A stretch of 33,203 nucleotides of DNA from Branchiostoma floridae (GCF_000003815.2 NC_049985.1:17156511-17189713); one strand, 5' to 3'; positions 19,672-30,755 are shown, counted from the stretch's first letter. The notes: generated from the letters alone by a model not told the origin. Program-made: numbers and translations.

Positions 19672-20182
19672 GTCAGTACTACCTTACCATCTGCCTATGC
19701 TATACATTGTGGTTTGCGGTGCCCGTCATGTGGACTCCAGCTTACCTCCTGTCTATGCTACATGTAGTTAGATTCCAAAGGCTGGAAGTGATCCGTATAT
19801 TGGCAAAGGTAGATAAGGGTACGCCTTAAAAGAAAGCCTTTCAGTAGAATAAAACCTTCTGCAGGAAGTTCTACGGACGGGTCTAATTTAGCATCCTCAG
19901 CAGCCTTTTTGCGGGCGTTTTGTGTTTTTACTTAATGATCACCACGTTACAAGACCTCGCGTCTTTTATATGGGGAGGCGGGGTATTTTCAACATCACGG
20001 CAAGGTTTATGCCGAGGAGGTACTGTTCCTGGTGTAGAGCCTGGCTGAGATTATGATGAGAATCGGGAGTACTCACCCCCCCCCCCCCACACACACACAC
20101 ACCCGTCCCCACCACCACACACACTATCACACGGTCATGCAGGAGGCCATGTTTAATTCTGCTCTGTGCTTTATTTCCCCAG

Positions 20183-20225
20183 CAAGTGTCGGGCGGGCAG
20201 GGTGGGTTCATCCTCCTGCAGGCCG
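20183..20225 (+). CDS. MS4A/CD20-like tetraspan, exon 5 (short tail exon)
   Basis: 43 bases. The acceptor is TTTATTTCCCCAG and the donor GCCG|GTAAGT. It enters in phase 0 and leaves in phase 1, exactly bridging exon 4 (phase 0) and exon 6 (phase 1). It encodes QVSGGQGGFILLQA, the first part of the cytoplasmic tail. It was found only because exons 4 and 6 are phase-incompatible when joined directly. An 8.8-kb intron filled with satellites and transposon-like repeats follows. Confidence 0.8.
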
Positions 20226-20263
20226 GTAAGTTATCTGTATCTATATAGCCGGTACAACCGCCG

Positions 20264-20410
20264 TTCGGCGTAACACTGCATGAAATATCGGATTTACCAA
20301 ACTTACCATTGGTGTGTAAATACCTGGTAAATCTGATGTACAATATTTACCCAAATTTAGCACATATTTACCCGGTAAATTTGGATAAATACGGGTAAAT
20401 GCTGGTAATG
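20264..20410. repeat. TTTACC-rich dispersed repeat, plus-orientation copy
   Basis: It starts at CTTCGGCGTAACAC-like sequence (here GTTCGGCGTAACACTGCATG) and continues as irregular TTTACC/GGTAAA motifs. The reverse complement of 28,800-28,847 matches it closely (GTTACACTGCATGAAA, then ATTTACC, then CCATTGGT). Two copies of one family therefore sit near the two ends of intron 5 in opposite orientation. Confidence 0.75.
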
Positions 20411-21240
20411 CACCCTGATATAAGGCCTTAAACAGGGGTACATTTATTGCATTGTCAAGGATGGGCCCTCTTTTATGGCCTTATATAGGGGTACATGTGT
20501 AACATTGTTAGGGATGGACCCTGGTATAAGGCCTAATATAGGGGTGCATGTATTACATTGTCAGGGATGGACCCTGGTATAAGGCCTTATACAGGGGTGC
20601 ATGTATTACATTGTCAGGGATGGACCCTGGTATAAGGCCTTATATAGGGGTGCATGTATTACATTGTCAGGGATGGACCCTGGTATAAGGCCTTATATAG
20701 GGGTGCATGTATTGCATTGTCAGGGAAGGACCCTGGTATAAGGCCTAATATAGGGGTGCATGTATTACATTGTCAGGGATGGACCCTGGTATAAGGCCTT
20801 ATATAGGAGTGCATGTATTACATTGTCAGGGATGGACCCTGGTATAAGGCCGTATATAGGGGTGCATGTATTACATTGTCAGGTATGGACCCTGGTATAA
20901 GGCCTTATATAGGGGTGCATGTATTACATTGTCAGGGATGGACCCTGGTATAAGGCATTATATAGGGGTACATGTGTTACATTGTTAGGGATGGACCCTG
21001 GTATAAGGCCTTATATAAGGGTGCATGTATTACATTGTCAGGGATGGACCCTGGTATAAGGCCTTATATAGGGGTGCATGTATTACATTGTCAGGGATGG
21101 ACCCTGGTATAAGGCCTTATATAGGGGTGCATGTATTACATTGTCAGGGATGGACCCTGGTATAAGGCCTTATATAGGGGTGCATGTATTACATTGTTAA
21201 TGTCAGGGATGGACCCTGGTATAAGGCCTTATATAGGGGT
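20411..21240. repeat. 53-bp satellite, about 15 copies
   Basis: Unit GGGATGGACCCTGGTATAAG plus GCCTTATATAGGGGTGCATG plus TATTACATTGTCA. Most copies contain the perfect 12-bp palindrome ATAAGGCCTTAT. Left copies are diverged and inner copies nearly identical. It ends abruptly inside a unit at about 21,240, where the next satellite begins. Confidence 0.95.
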
Positions 21241-22663
21241 GCGGTGGTACCCACAGTGTACAGAACACCCCACCACCCTGAGATAAGAGTTATGTCAGGG
21301 CGAGGGTACTCGCAGTATACAGAACACCACACCGCCCTGAGAGAAGAGTTATCCCTGGGCGGTGGTACCCACAGTATACAGAACACTACACCGCCCTGAG
21401 ATAAGAGTTATCTCAGGGCGAGGGTACCCACAGTGTACAGAACACCACACCACCCTGAGATAAGAGTTATCCCAGGGCGAGGGTACCCACAGTGTACAGA
21501 ACACCACACCGCCCTGAGATAAGAGTTATCCCAGGGCGAGGGTACCCACAGTGTACAGAACACCACACCGCCCTGAGATAAGAGTTATCCCAGGGCGAGG
21601 GTACCCACAGTGTACAGAACACCACACCGCCCTGAGATAAGAGTTATCCCAGGGCGAGGGTACCCACAGTGTACAGAACACCACACCGCCCTGAGATAAG
21701 AGTTATCCCAGGGCGAGGGTACCCACAGTGTACAGAACACCACACCGCCCTGAGATAAGAGATATCCCAGGGCGAGGGTACCCACAGTGTACAGAACACC
21801 ACACCGCCCTGAGATAAGAGTTATCCCAGGGCGAGGGTACCCACAGTGTACAGAACACCTCACTGCCCTGAGATAAGAGTTATGTCAGGATGGGGGCACC
21901 CAAAGGGTATAGAACACCTCACCGCCCTGAGATAAGAGTTATCCCAGGGCGAGGGTACCCACAGTGTACAGAACACCACACCGCCCTGAGATAAGAGTTA
22001 TCCCAGGGCGAGGGTACCCACAGTGTACAGAACACCTCACCGCCCTGAGATAAGTCGAGTTATCCCAGGGCGAGGGTACCCACAGTGTACAGAACACCAC
22101 ACCGCCCTGAGATAAGAGTTATCCCAGGGCGAGGGTACCCACAGTGTACAGAACACCACACCGCCCTGAGATAAGAGTTATCCCAGGGCGAGGGTACCCA
22201 CAGTGTACAGAACACCTCACCGCCCTGAGATAAGTCGAGTTATCCCAGGGCGAGGGTACCCACACACACAGTGTACAGAACACCACACCGCCCTGAGATA
22301 AGAGTTATCCCAGGGCGAGGGTACCCACAGTGTACAGAACACCACACCGCCCTGAGATAAGAGTTATCCCAGGGCGAGGGTACCCACAGTGTATAGAACA
22401 CCTCACTGCAAAGAGATAAGAGTTGTGTCAGGATGGGGGCACCCAAAGGGTATAGAACACCTCACTGCCATGAGATAAGAGTTATCCCAGGGCGAGGGTA
22501 CCCACAGTGTACAAACACCTCACTGCCATGAGATAAGAGTTATCCACAGGGCGAGGGTACCCACAGTGTACAGAACACCTCACTGCCATGAGATAAGAGT
22601 TATCAACAGGGCGAGAGTACCCACAGTGTACAGACACCTCACTGCCATGAGATAAGAGTATGT
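21241..22663. repeat. 59-bp satellite with hairpin in each unit, about 24 copies
   Basis: Unit CCCTGAGATAAGAGTTATCC plus CAGGGCGAGGGTACCCACAG plus TGTACAGAACACCACACCG. CCCTGAGATAA and TTATCCCAGGG form an 11-bp hairpin with one mismatch and loop GAG. In the copy near 21,398 (TTATCTCAGGG) it is perfect. Some copies carry TCGAG or CACACA insertions. The array runs into a 100-N gap at 22,664. Minus-strand frames across it are repeat artefacts. Confidence 0.95.
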
Positions 22664-22763
22664 NNNNNNNNNNNNNNNNNNNNNNNNNNNNNNNNNNNNN
22701 NNNNNNNNNNNNNNNNNNNNNNNNNNNNNNNNNNNNNNNNNNNNNNNNNNNNNNNNNNNNNNN
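22664..22763. other. Assembly gap (100 N)
   Basis: Exactly 100 N, a conventional placeholder of unknown true length, at the junction between the 59-bp satellite and the 1,004-bp repeat. Confidence 0.98.
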
Positions 22764-25087
22764 CGTGCCAGTTTCACAGCGTCAGAACCGCCGTTGCCAT
22801 GGCAACCGTCACTCAGACCCCGCCCTATGCTTTACTATGGGACTCGGCGTGGAATTGCCATTGGCCGGGACCCCGTTCACCCCCCCCCCTTTTCTGTCGC
22901 AACGAAGCCGCATGCTAACCCTAAATGATTCAGAAAGTTAGAATATGCACCTTGGAACTTATTTTAGAACAGAAACCCAGCCGGAAATGTACATTTGTCC
23001 GGAGAACGGGACCCCTGACAGCTCCCTCAGATTGGCCTTGTACGGGACCTGCCCTTGTGCTGGGTGCCGAAGTACGAAGTTGGCCATATCTCAGCAACCG
23101 CTTGTATGTCTGGACTAAAATTTGGTACAGTTCTATATCTTGACTTGTTTTATCATATGAAGCAAAAGAAATTCAAGGTCAAGTTCGTTTAAGGTCGCAG
23201 CCCACAGTATTACTCCGCGACCCCCGTGGTCTATTACGTAGGGGTAAAAAAGTAGTGCGGCCGAAATCTGGAAGCGCCTGTAAACACCGTAACGTGAAAG
23301 ACAGTGGGGGATGAGCTTTGCTATATGGTAGTATAAGGAGTCGACTTTCAGGTGGTATGTGTAAGATTTGTATGTTTGTCCATTTGGTGTATAAATGCGC
23401 GTGACCTTTACAGCTGCCTGCCCCTGTGAGTCGGCTGCAGTTCCGCATGGCCCCGCATGACCCCATTTCAAAGAGGTCTTTAGAAAAATTCAAAACGACA
23501 ACTTTTTCTGTTTTTCAATTATTTTGGTAGGTTATACCCTCGACTTCAACATATTAATTTGTCGTGCTTGAAAACTGCACCCTTCTATGATTTTATCAGC
23601 GTCGATGTCAGTCACCTTGTGGTCCTTAACTATAGAAATCCCCATAGGCCGAAAACTGTGTTCTGCTACCTTGAACCACAGCGGGGATCGGCCCGGAATT
23701 GCAAGCAAAGTTGTATTCGACCAAAATCACATGGCATATTGACTATTGACGTCGGCTCACTTCAAAACGTGCCAGTTTCACAGCGTCAGAACCGCCGTTG
23801 CCATGGCAACCGTCACTCAGACCCCGCCCTATGCTTTACTATGGGACTCGGCGTGGAATTGCCATTGGCCGGGACCCCGTTCACCCCCCCCCCTTTTCTG
23901 TCGCAACGAAGCCGCATGCTAACCCTAAATGATTCAGAAAGTTAGAATATGCACCTTGGAACTTATTTTAGAACAGAAACCCAGCCGGAAATGTACATTT
24001 GTCCGGAGAACGGGACCCCTGACAGCTCCCTCAGATTGGCCTTGTACGGGACCTGCCCTTGTGCTGGGTGCCGAAGTACGAAGTTGGCCATATCTCAGCA
24101 ACCGCTTGTATGTCTGGACTAAAATTTGGTACAGTTCTATATCTTGACTTGTTTTATCATATGAAGCAAAAGAAATTCAAGGTCAAGTTCGTTTAAGGTC
24201 GCAGCCCACAGTATTACTCCGCGACCCCCGTGGTCTATTACGTAGGGGTAAAAAAGTAGTGCGGCCGAAATCTGGAAGCGCCTGTAAACACCGTAACGTG
24301 AAAGACAGTGGGGGATGAGCTTTGCTATATGGTAGTATAAGGAGTCGACTTTCAGGTGGTATGTGTAAGATTTGTATGTTTGTCCATTTGGTGTATAAAT
24401 GCGCGTGACCTTTACAGCTGCCTGCCCCTGTGAGTCGGCTGCAGTTCCGCATGGCCCCGCATGACCCCATTTCAAAGAGGTCTTTAGAAAAATTCAAAAC
24501 GACAACTTTTTCTGTTTTTCAATTATTTTGGTAGGTTATACCCTCGACTTCAACATATTAATTTGTCGTGCTTGAAAACTGCACCCTTCTATGATTTTAT
24601 CAGCGTCGATGTCAGTCACCTTGTGGTCCTTAACTATAGAAATCCCCATAGGCCGAAAACTGTGTTCTGCTACCTTGAACCACAGCGGGGATCGGCCCGG
24701 AATTGCAAGCAAAGTTGTATTCGACCAAAATCACATGGCATATTGACTATTGACGTCGGCTCACTTCAAAACGTGCCAGTTTCACAGCGTCAGAACCGCC
24801 GTTGCCATGGCAACCGTCACTCAGACCCCGCCCTATGCTTTACTATGGGACTCGGCGTGGAATTGCCATTGGCCGGGACCCCGGTTTCACCCCCCCCCCC
24901 CCCTTTTCTGTCGCAACGAAGCCGCATGCTAACCCTAAATGATTCAGAAAGTTAGAATAAGTGCACCTTGGGAACTTATTTTAGAACAGGAAAACCCAAG
25001 CCGCGAAATGTACAATTTGTCCGGCGAACGGGACCCCTGACAGCTCCCTCAAGGATTTTGGCACTTGTACGGGACGCTGCCCTTGTG
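22764..25087. repeat. 1,004-bp tandem repeat, two full copies and one partial
   Basis: Copies start at CGTGCCAGTTTCACAGCGTC at 22,764, 23,768 and 24,772, an exact 1,004-base period. The first two copies look identical base for base, including a C homopolymer. The third (316 bases) is nearly identical until about 24,880, then gains many single-base insertions and changes up to the N run. No domain is recognised in any frame. Open frames recur identically in each copy and overlap on both strands. Confidence 0.93.
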
Positions 25088-25297
25088 NNNNNNNNNNNNN
25101 NNNNNNNNNNNNNNNNNNNNNNNNNNNNNNNNNNNNNNNNNNNNNNNNNNNNNNNNNNNNNNNNNNNNNNNNNNNNNNNNNNNNNNNNNNNNNNNNNNNN
25201 NNNNNNNNNNNNNNNNNNNNNNNNNNNNNNNNNNNNNNNNNNNNNNNNNNNNNNNNNNNNNNNNNNNNNNNNNNNNNNNNNNNNNNNNNNNNNNNNN
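25088..25297. other. Assembly gap (210 N)
   Basis: 210 N directly after the degraded third copy of the 1,004-bp repeat. Unlike the two 100-N gaps this length is probably an estimate. Confidence 0.98.
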
Positions 25298-26316
25298 GTT
25301 TTATGATACAAAACAGCAACAGCACTTGATGGGTGAATAATTGTGCGTTGATAAGAATTAATTTGTAGTCACATACATACTGTTAAACTTGAAACCAGTA
25401 GGATTTTATAGATTATACTAGTACTGTACATATCTAAATATATTTATTCATTTATTCGTTCAAATCATGGCTGGCATCACACAGCCAAGGCTGTCGATCT
25501 AGTTGTGACTATTAATAATTATTATCAAGGGCTAACCTTTAACAATTTGAACACTGTTCAGTAACTGACAGTTGTTTGGTCACTAATTTGATGACTATTA
25601 TATTTAAGGTATGGATTTAAGTCACGGTGTGTATGTATTAAATTCAGGGATGGCTGGATCTGATTGTGTCATTATTTCCCTTTTTATATGCCTCCAGTAC
25701 AGCTGCAGTAGATACCTCCTTCAGACATGCAGCACAAGTTGTGAGGGTGGATAGCCAGAAGTAAAGCAAGCATCAGCCAGAAGACTTCAAAGTTTAGCTG
25801 CTGAGTACTTCAATGCTGCTACACACTCCATAGGTAAGCCTCAAAACTACAGTCCTGCATGACCAATATCATCATTGGCACACTTCAGTGTTTACCGAGG
25901 CAGGCCGTTATCATGATTCTGCTTTGTCTGGTTTTAGTTAGTTGTTGTGATGGGACGAAGCGCAACTACCCCAGTTATGTCAAAATCGTGTGACATGTTC
26001 CTTGATTGCTGTGTATATATTTTTTATTTGTGTCATACCTCAGATAACATTTGATAGGGGTGTTCCAGACCGGATGATGATTTTCCGTATCACACAGGCT
26101 TTTTATTTGTATTAGACAGGTTTCCATCAATTGAATAGAACATACTCAACTCAAGCGAATGGAGTTCTTTTGTTTGAATTTTTCTCGAATTAATGTTATT
26201 TAAAGAATAGAGTTGTTGGCACCGTGCAGGTTGAAACAATGTAGCGAGTTTTATCCTTTTTATGAGTAGTTTAGCAATTAAATTGAGAGTTTTCCGACCT
26301 GGATATGATATACATG
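25298..26316. other. Intron 5 sequence; possible small exon ending at 25,833
   Basis: AT-rich. A GT donor-like ATAG|GTAAGC at 25,834 follows an open stretch with RRLQSLAAEYFNAATHSI (about 25,757-25,833). In phase this joins to 26,937. The stretch has an upstream stop and no recognised family, so it is only a possibility. Confidence 0.2.
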
Positions 26317-26827
26317 TATAGAATACAACACGGAGTATTCTGTATCACCTAAGGTACCAGGATCACCCGAAGGCCGGAGGGTGATCCGACCCGTAGGAGG
26401 GGTGGGACCGAGGATGATGTGAAATACACCATGTTTTATTTTATTTGTAACATACCTACCTGAGAAAACACAAGTTTCGATGCAAAACGCGCCAGAAGTT
26501 TAAAAAAATTTGGTGTCCTCGAACAAAAACAGTTACAGCAGCAATTTTAACGTCTGAATCAGGTATTCGAATTTTAGACCACGCCGCCCTCGGTGTGGGT
26601 AGAGTACGTTTGAAGTGTTCGATGGAAGCCTGTGTGATACAGCTTTTCATTGCCCAGTCCAGAACACCCGTATCGACCAATATCGTGGCCCAGGTATGAC
26701 GACATGAAATTTACATGAAAAATACAACACAATGCAATGTATTCGCCATTACTCTCAGTCCCAACCCTCCCACGGGTCGGATCGCTTGACCCAGTCAGGC
26801 TGGTACACCATGTTGTTGTATTCTATA
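26317..26827. mobile_element. MITE-like non-autonomous DNA element
   Basis: About 511 bases bounded by inverted termini: TAGAATACAACA at 26,319-26,330 and TGTTGTATTCTA at about 26,814-26,825, each flanked outside by TA (a possible TA target duplication). Subterminal sequence is also inverted: GTGATCCGACCCGTAGGAGG (26,381-26,400) against CCTCCCACGGGTCGGATCGC (26,766-26,785). The left end also folds on itself (GGATCACCC, GGGTGATCC; 26,360-26,387). An internal 74-codon minus-strand frame has no recognised transposase motif. Confidence 0.7.
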
Positions 26828-26936
26828 TTTATCAATTTTCAGTACACATGGGGACTACCCTTCAGTTGCAAATTTAAATAGGCTAGATTTCCACACATAG
26901 ATTTATATTCTGTGATACTTTTGTTTTATCATGTAG

Positions 26937-27058
26937 GACCTGACTCACCACACAAAGGACTCCAAACTCATGCCAAGAAGTTCAGCATTCAGACACAGAA
27001 GAAGGCAGCCTGTGCTTGTTTGGACCCTACACGGAGTGCTTCGCAGCAGTGGACTTGA
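26937..27058 (+). other. Possible terminal exon of an unrecognised nested transcript
   Basis: After ATCATGTAG an open stretch encodes PDSPHKGLQTHAKKFSIQTQ and continues to a TGA at 27,056-27,058. Phase matches the donor at 25,834. The MITE would lie in the intron between. No family was recognised, and coding status is unproven. Confidence 0.18.
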
Positions 27059-28329
27059 ATATAGATGACAAGAGGATGTCTGTACGCAGTTCCACAGAAT
27101 GTACTAGTAACTCAGGTGTTCACAGTTTGGCTGGACTTTAAAAGTTTACTCATCTGTATTTCAATATCTTTATTGACAACAACTTTGTTCTTTTATGTGA
27201 TTGCTGTTAACCTAAGGGCCACTAAAATCTTCATAGCTTTGAAGACTATGAAGCAAATTGTGTATCACTGTTGTGTGATTGTATGAACCGTGTGATTATA
27301 ATACATTTTACATAATTGTCAGAATTGCATTGTACCTACACAGGTCCCATACAATATGCTTGTACCTGCATATACAGGTGGTATTTTGAGCCCTGACATG
27401 CATCTGACCCTCACCCTTCTCCAAAGGAAATGGATTTCTTAGCCAGATCACTGGGTTGTTTTTAATCTGTTATGAACTTATTAATTCCCCAATCTATGAA
27501 GTTTCGAAAATGATGAATTGTTGCTTGAATAAACATGTAGCATCACATGATGCTAATACTAGTAATAGGATCATGTTGGCAAAGTGTAAAACAATACAGG
27601 CCCCATTAAATGTTACATAAGTCTTTCATAGGTCATTAATGCACTGCATTTCAGTGTCATGTTACTGTTTCTTTCATTCATCTTGATCATAGTTGCACAT
27701 TTTGCTTTTTACATTTGTTAACAGTGACAGCATAGTTTGGATGTTGCACACAATATATGATACAACTGTTACAGTACACAGTAAGTACATTGCAAATTCT
27801 TAACTGAGTGCTTACTGTATTGTAGTCTCCAACTTCCAAGCAGACATGTCAACTTGTCCAAGTAGGGACAAATAAGTTTCCATGGGATTTCTGTCCTTTG
27901 TAGTCTATTCAGTTATCTGCCTGCCAGTTGGTTCACTCCTATTACCCAAGTCCCCTATTAGTATTTGACCAAGCCAGAGTCTGGTAGAGACTGGGCTAAT
28001 TGCAGATGAAATGTGATGGGCAAATAGTGTATGGCAAAAATATTGTATATAATTTCTAAAGCCTGTTTGTCAGTGCACAATGACGGAGACTGATGATAGG
28101 TTTAGATAGTGTGTGATGATAAAATACTTTCTTAAATATCATCCATGATAAAAGCTGCTTGTAACTGATCAGCTTGTACACAGGACAGTTGACCAATGTT
28201 CAATCATGCTATTAACATTAGCTATATAGCTTATAAGAAAAGGCCACAATTGTATATCTGTTATTTATCTGTTTACCCTTTAGAATTCCTAACTGTCCTT
28301 GTTGATATGTTTATCCAATAAATAATGCT
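27059..28329. other. Intron 5 sequence, no gene seen; one miRNA-like hairpin
   Basis: AT-rich single-copy-looking DNA. At 27,770-27,824 TACAGTACACAGTAAGTAC and GTGCTTACTGTATTGTA form an about 18-bp stem with a 2-nt bulge and an about 18-nt loop. No known miRNA seed was recognised. Confidence 0.35.
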
Positions 28330-28850
28330 GAGTTTGGCCACAAATCGTGTTATGATTCAAAATCATGGGTAATTCTGGGGAGTAATCGGTTAACTACCGG
28401 CTAAATGTGGGTAAAGGGGGGCATATGATATTATTCTGGTAAAGGTTGTATAAATCCAAGGTAAATACAGCTAAATGTGGGTAAAGGGGGATAAATATAG
28501 CATTGAATATTCTGGTAAAGGTATGTATAAATCCAAGGTAAATATGGGTAAATACAGCTATATGAGAAATACTCCGCATGGTAAATGTCGGTAAATGCGC
28601 AAAATATATGAGAAATACCTCGTACGGTAAATCTCGGTAAACGCATATTTACACGAACCTGGTAAATGTGGGTAAATCAGGCAAACATTACCCGCTATAC
28701 CATGCGGGTAAATGCCTGGTATATTTGCACCTTTACCGACGGGTAAATGTCGATAAATCCCTGGTAAATCTAAACTTTACCCGGCTATACATCGCATTTA
28801 CCAATGGGGTAAATTCGACTTTTCATGCAGTGTAACACACCAGCTACGTA
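28330..28850. repeat. GGTAAAT-rich dispersed repeat, minus-orientation copy
   Basis: Irregular GGTAAATGTGGGTAAA-type motifs ending in CTTTTCATGCAGTGTAACAC at about 28,834-28,853. It is the same family as 20,264-20,410, in reverse orientation and longer. It can fold extensively because both TTTACC and GGTAAA occur. Confidence 0.75.
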
Positions 28851-29039
28851 TGTAGCACCAGCAACTACCAGTACAAGTTATGATGCTGGTTTGTCCAAGC
28901 TGATAGTTCGATTTTGACATACAGCACGTTTGGGTCATTGTTGCGATAACTGGATATTAGATGTGTGGCCGTGTAGATGTAAGTAAGTTAGATGTTTGCA
29001 AGTGAAGTGTGCTAACGGATTTCTGTCTGGTTGTTCCAG

Positions 29040-29266
29040 TGCCTTCCCCGCACCAGTTTGGAGCCCAGCCGCAGGTGTTCCTGGCGCCCCCTGGCGGCCG
29101 GCACGCGCCCCTGCAGGTGTACTACAGCGCGGGACAGGCACCGCCGCAGTGCGGCCACACGGGCGGGGTGGCGGCCGCTGCAGCCCCGCAGATGTACGCC
29201 CAGCATCCCGGTGCGCAATCCACGGAAGCGCCGCCCATGGACACGAAGACTCCGCTCACAGCATAG
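29040..29266 (+). CDS. MS4A/CD20-like tetraspan, exon 6 (Pro-rich cytoplasmic tail, stop)
   Basis: Last coding exon. The acceptor is CTGGTTGTTCCAG. It enters in phase 1, makes a Val codon with exon 5, runs 74 codons and stops at TAG 29,264-29,266. It encodes a low-complexity cytoplasmic tail rich in Pro, Gln, Ala and Gly (PSPHQFGAQPQVFLAPPGG, then QVYYSAGQAPPQC, AAAAAPQMYAQHPG, ending TKTPLTA). YYS could be a tyrosine phosphorylation or SH2 site, but that is speculation. GC content is well above the flanking intron, as expected for coding sequence here. Confidence 0.87.
29084..29099 (-). promoter_or_regulatory. CTCF-like motif inside coding exon 6
   Basis: GCGCCCCCTGGCGGCC closely resembles the reverse CTCF consensus. 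It encodes Ala-Pro-Pro-Gly-Gly, so protein constraint alone may explain it. Confidence 0.25.
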
Positions 29267-29912
29267 ATCCGTCTATTGTGTTACACGGATAGACGACAGT
29301 AGGCAGACAGACGAACGGGCAGACAACAGACAGACAGACAGACAGACAGACAGATAAGAATTATATTGGGAACTGTCTAGCAATTCTGGACTTAACACGA
29401 TAATATTTTTGGACATTTTGTACATGTTTTTGAACCGCTTCGTTTTTGATTGTGTGCAAAATTTAGAGTGTGTTTGTTGTGAAATCCAAGATTTTATTAA
29501 TTATCACAATCTGTTATTTCAGCCGAACGATTACAGCTAGTTTGATAGTTCAGCCGACAGCGCAAATAATTTGAGATTTCCACTGAAATTGACTTGAAAT
29601 TATTTCCTAAAGTTAAAAGAAACGCATGAACGATGAAGTTATTAAATGAAATGAAACAGTCCACTGTTGTAAGGCTGTAGGGAGAGCTTTGTACTGAAGT
29701 TTTCTCTGATGTCAATCATTTCTATACAAGCCATTCTATACAAGACAATTTTAAAGACTTCGATCATGTCCCCTCTGAATCTTCTTACTGCTAGTGTTGT
29801 TAATTTAATTCTCCTGAGCCATTTTCCTGAGAAGCCATGGATTTAGGAGAGGAATCCTGAGGAGTTCATTTCTAATGTTTTTATTTTTATTTTTCATGAG
29901 CAACAAAATAAA
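29267..29912 (+). other. Probable 3' UTR of the MS4A-like gene
   Basis: It follows the stop codon, with a (CAGA)n microsatellite at 29,326-29,354, an ATTAAA at 29,641-29,646 and an AATAAA at 29,907-29,912 as candidate poly(A) signals. The true end cannot be fixed from sequence. Confidence 0.4.
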
Positions 29913-30532
29913 GTACCCGGCATTCACAGCCGACTGGTGTCCGTGTGATCTTATTCAACTTGCCTTCGAACGTGAGCTCAGTGCAAATAATTCAAAAATG
30001 AAGATTTTATTTTCAATTGTGTCGGTTCTAACCTTATCGTGCTGGAGGCAGATTCTAGAGTAACCAGGAACTAAAACGAGCCGGAGTGTATGGAAAATAT
30101 ATGTTGGCTGTCCCTCATATTAGACAGCTATAAAGGCAGTAGAATTTATGCTGCTATCATGTCATATAGACAGAACTTTATTGCACGACATTTGTACACG
30201 GTACTGTATTACTACAACGTATGGCAACAACTACTACACATATGTCATACATACACCCAACGCTGTGACATATGTACTTCTCAGCGAAACCGCAAGGAGG
30301 GGCGTAAGCATTACGTCAGGTAACCAAACAACCCGGAAGTTCTTCCATACTTCTGACCAGCATTCGTCGGGTGTATTCTGCGTAGGAGAAAGGCAGACAA
30401 GCAACACTACACGCAAAGACGCGTCTTTAGAAGGTAATGGTATGGTAGACGGCGTTTGATACCGAGGTTTTCATCTGCGCCTACACAATGATACGGTAAA
30501 CTGGCGCAAATGGGGTCCCGGGTCTGTATTAT
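29913..30532. other. Intergenic, no gene seen
   Basis: Overlapping short frames on both strands at 30,148-30,459 lack domains. Confidence 0.4.
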
Positions 30533-30755
30533 ACATTTATGAGGGTCAGTATGGGGGGTCCTGACAACGATTTACGCTGAATTCAGGAGAACCCCCTACG
30601 TATTACGCTAAATCAAGGAAGCCAATTACGCTAAATTTCGTCACCTCGCTACGATTTACGTAGATAAGATGTTTTTCCCTACGAATTACGGGAAATAAAA
30701 TAGGCTGCCTACGCCTTACGTAAAAGAGCATGCTGACCCTCATTTATATGAGGAT
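30533..30755. repeat. Small repeat element with inverted ends and TTACG motifs
   Basis: Left end ATTTATGAGGGTCAGTATGG and right end GCATGCTGACCCTCATTTAT are inverted copies. The interior repeats ATTTACGCT/AATTACGCTAAAT phrases. It is probably a non-autonomous element that shares its right edge with the next one. Confidence 0.6.

Noticed and set aside
19492-19829. Alternative frames over MS4A exon 4 extending past 19,671
   Set aside because: They run into the intron beyond a good GTCAGT donor and break the TM4 reading.
23133-24497. Conserved ORFs in the 1,004-bp repeat as genes
   Set aside because: They recur only because the DNA unit is duplicated. They overlap on both strands and show no domain.
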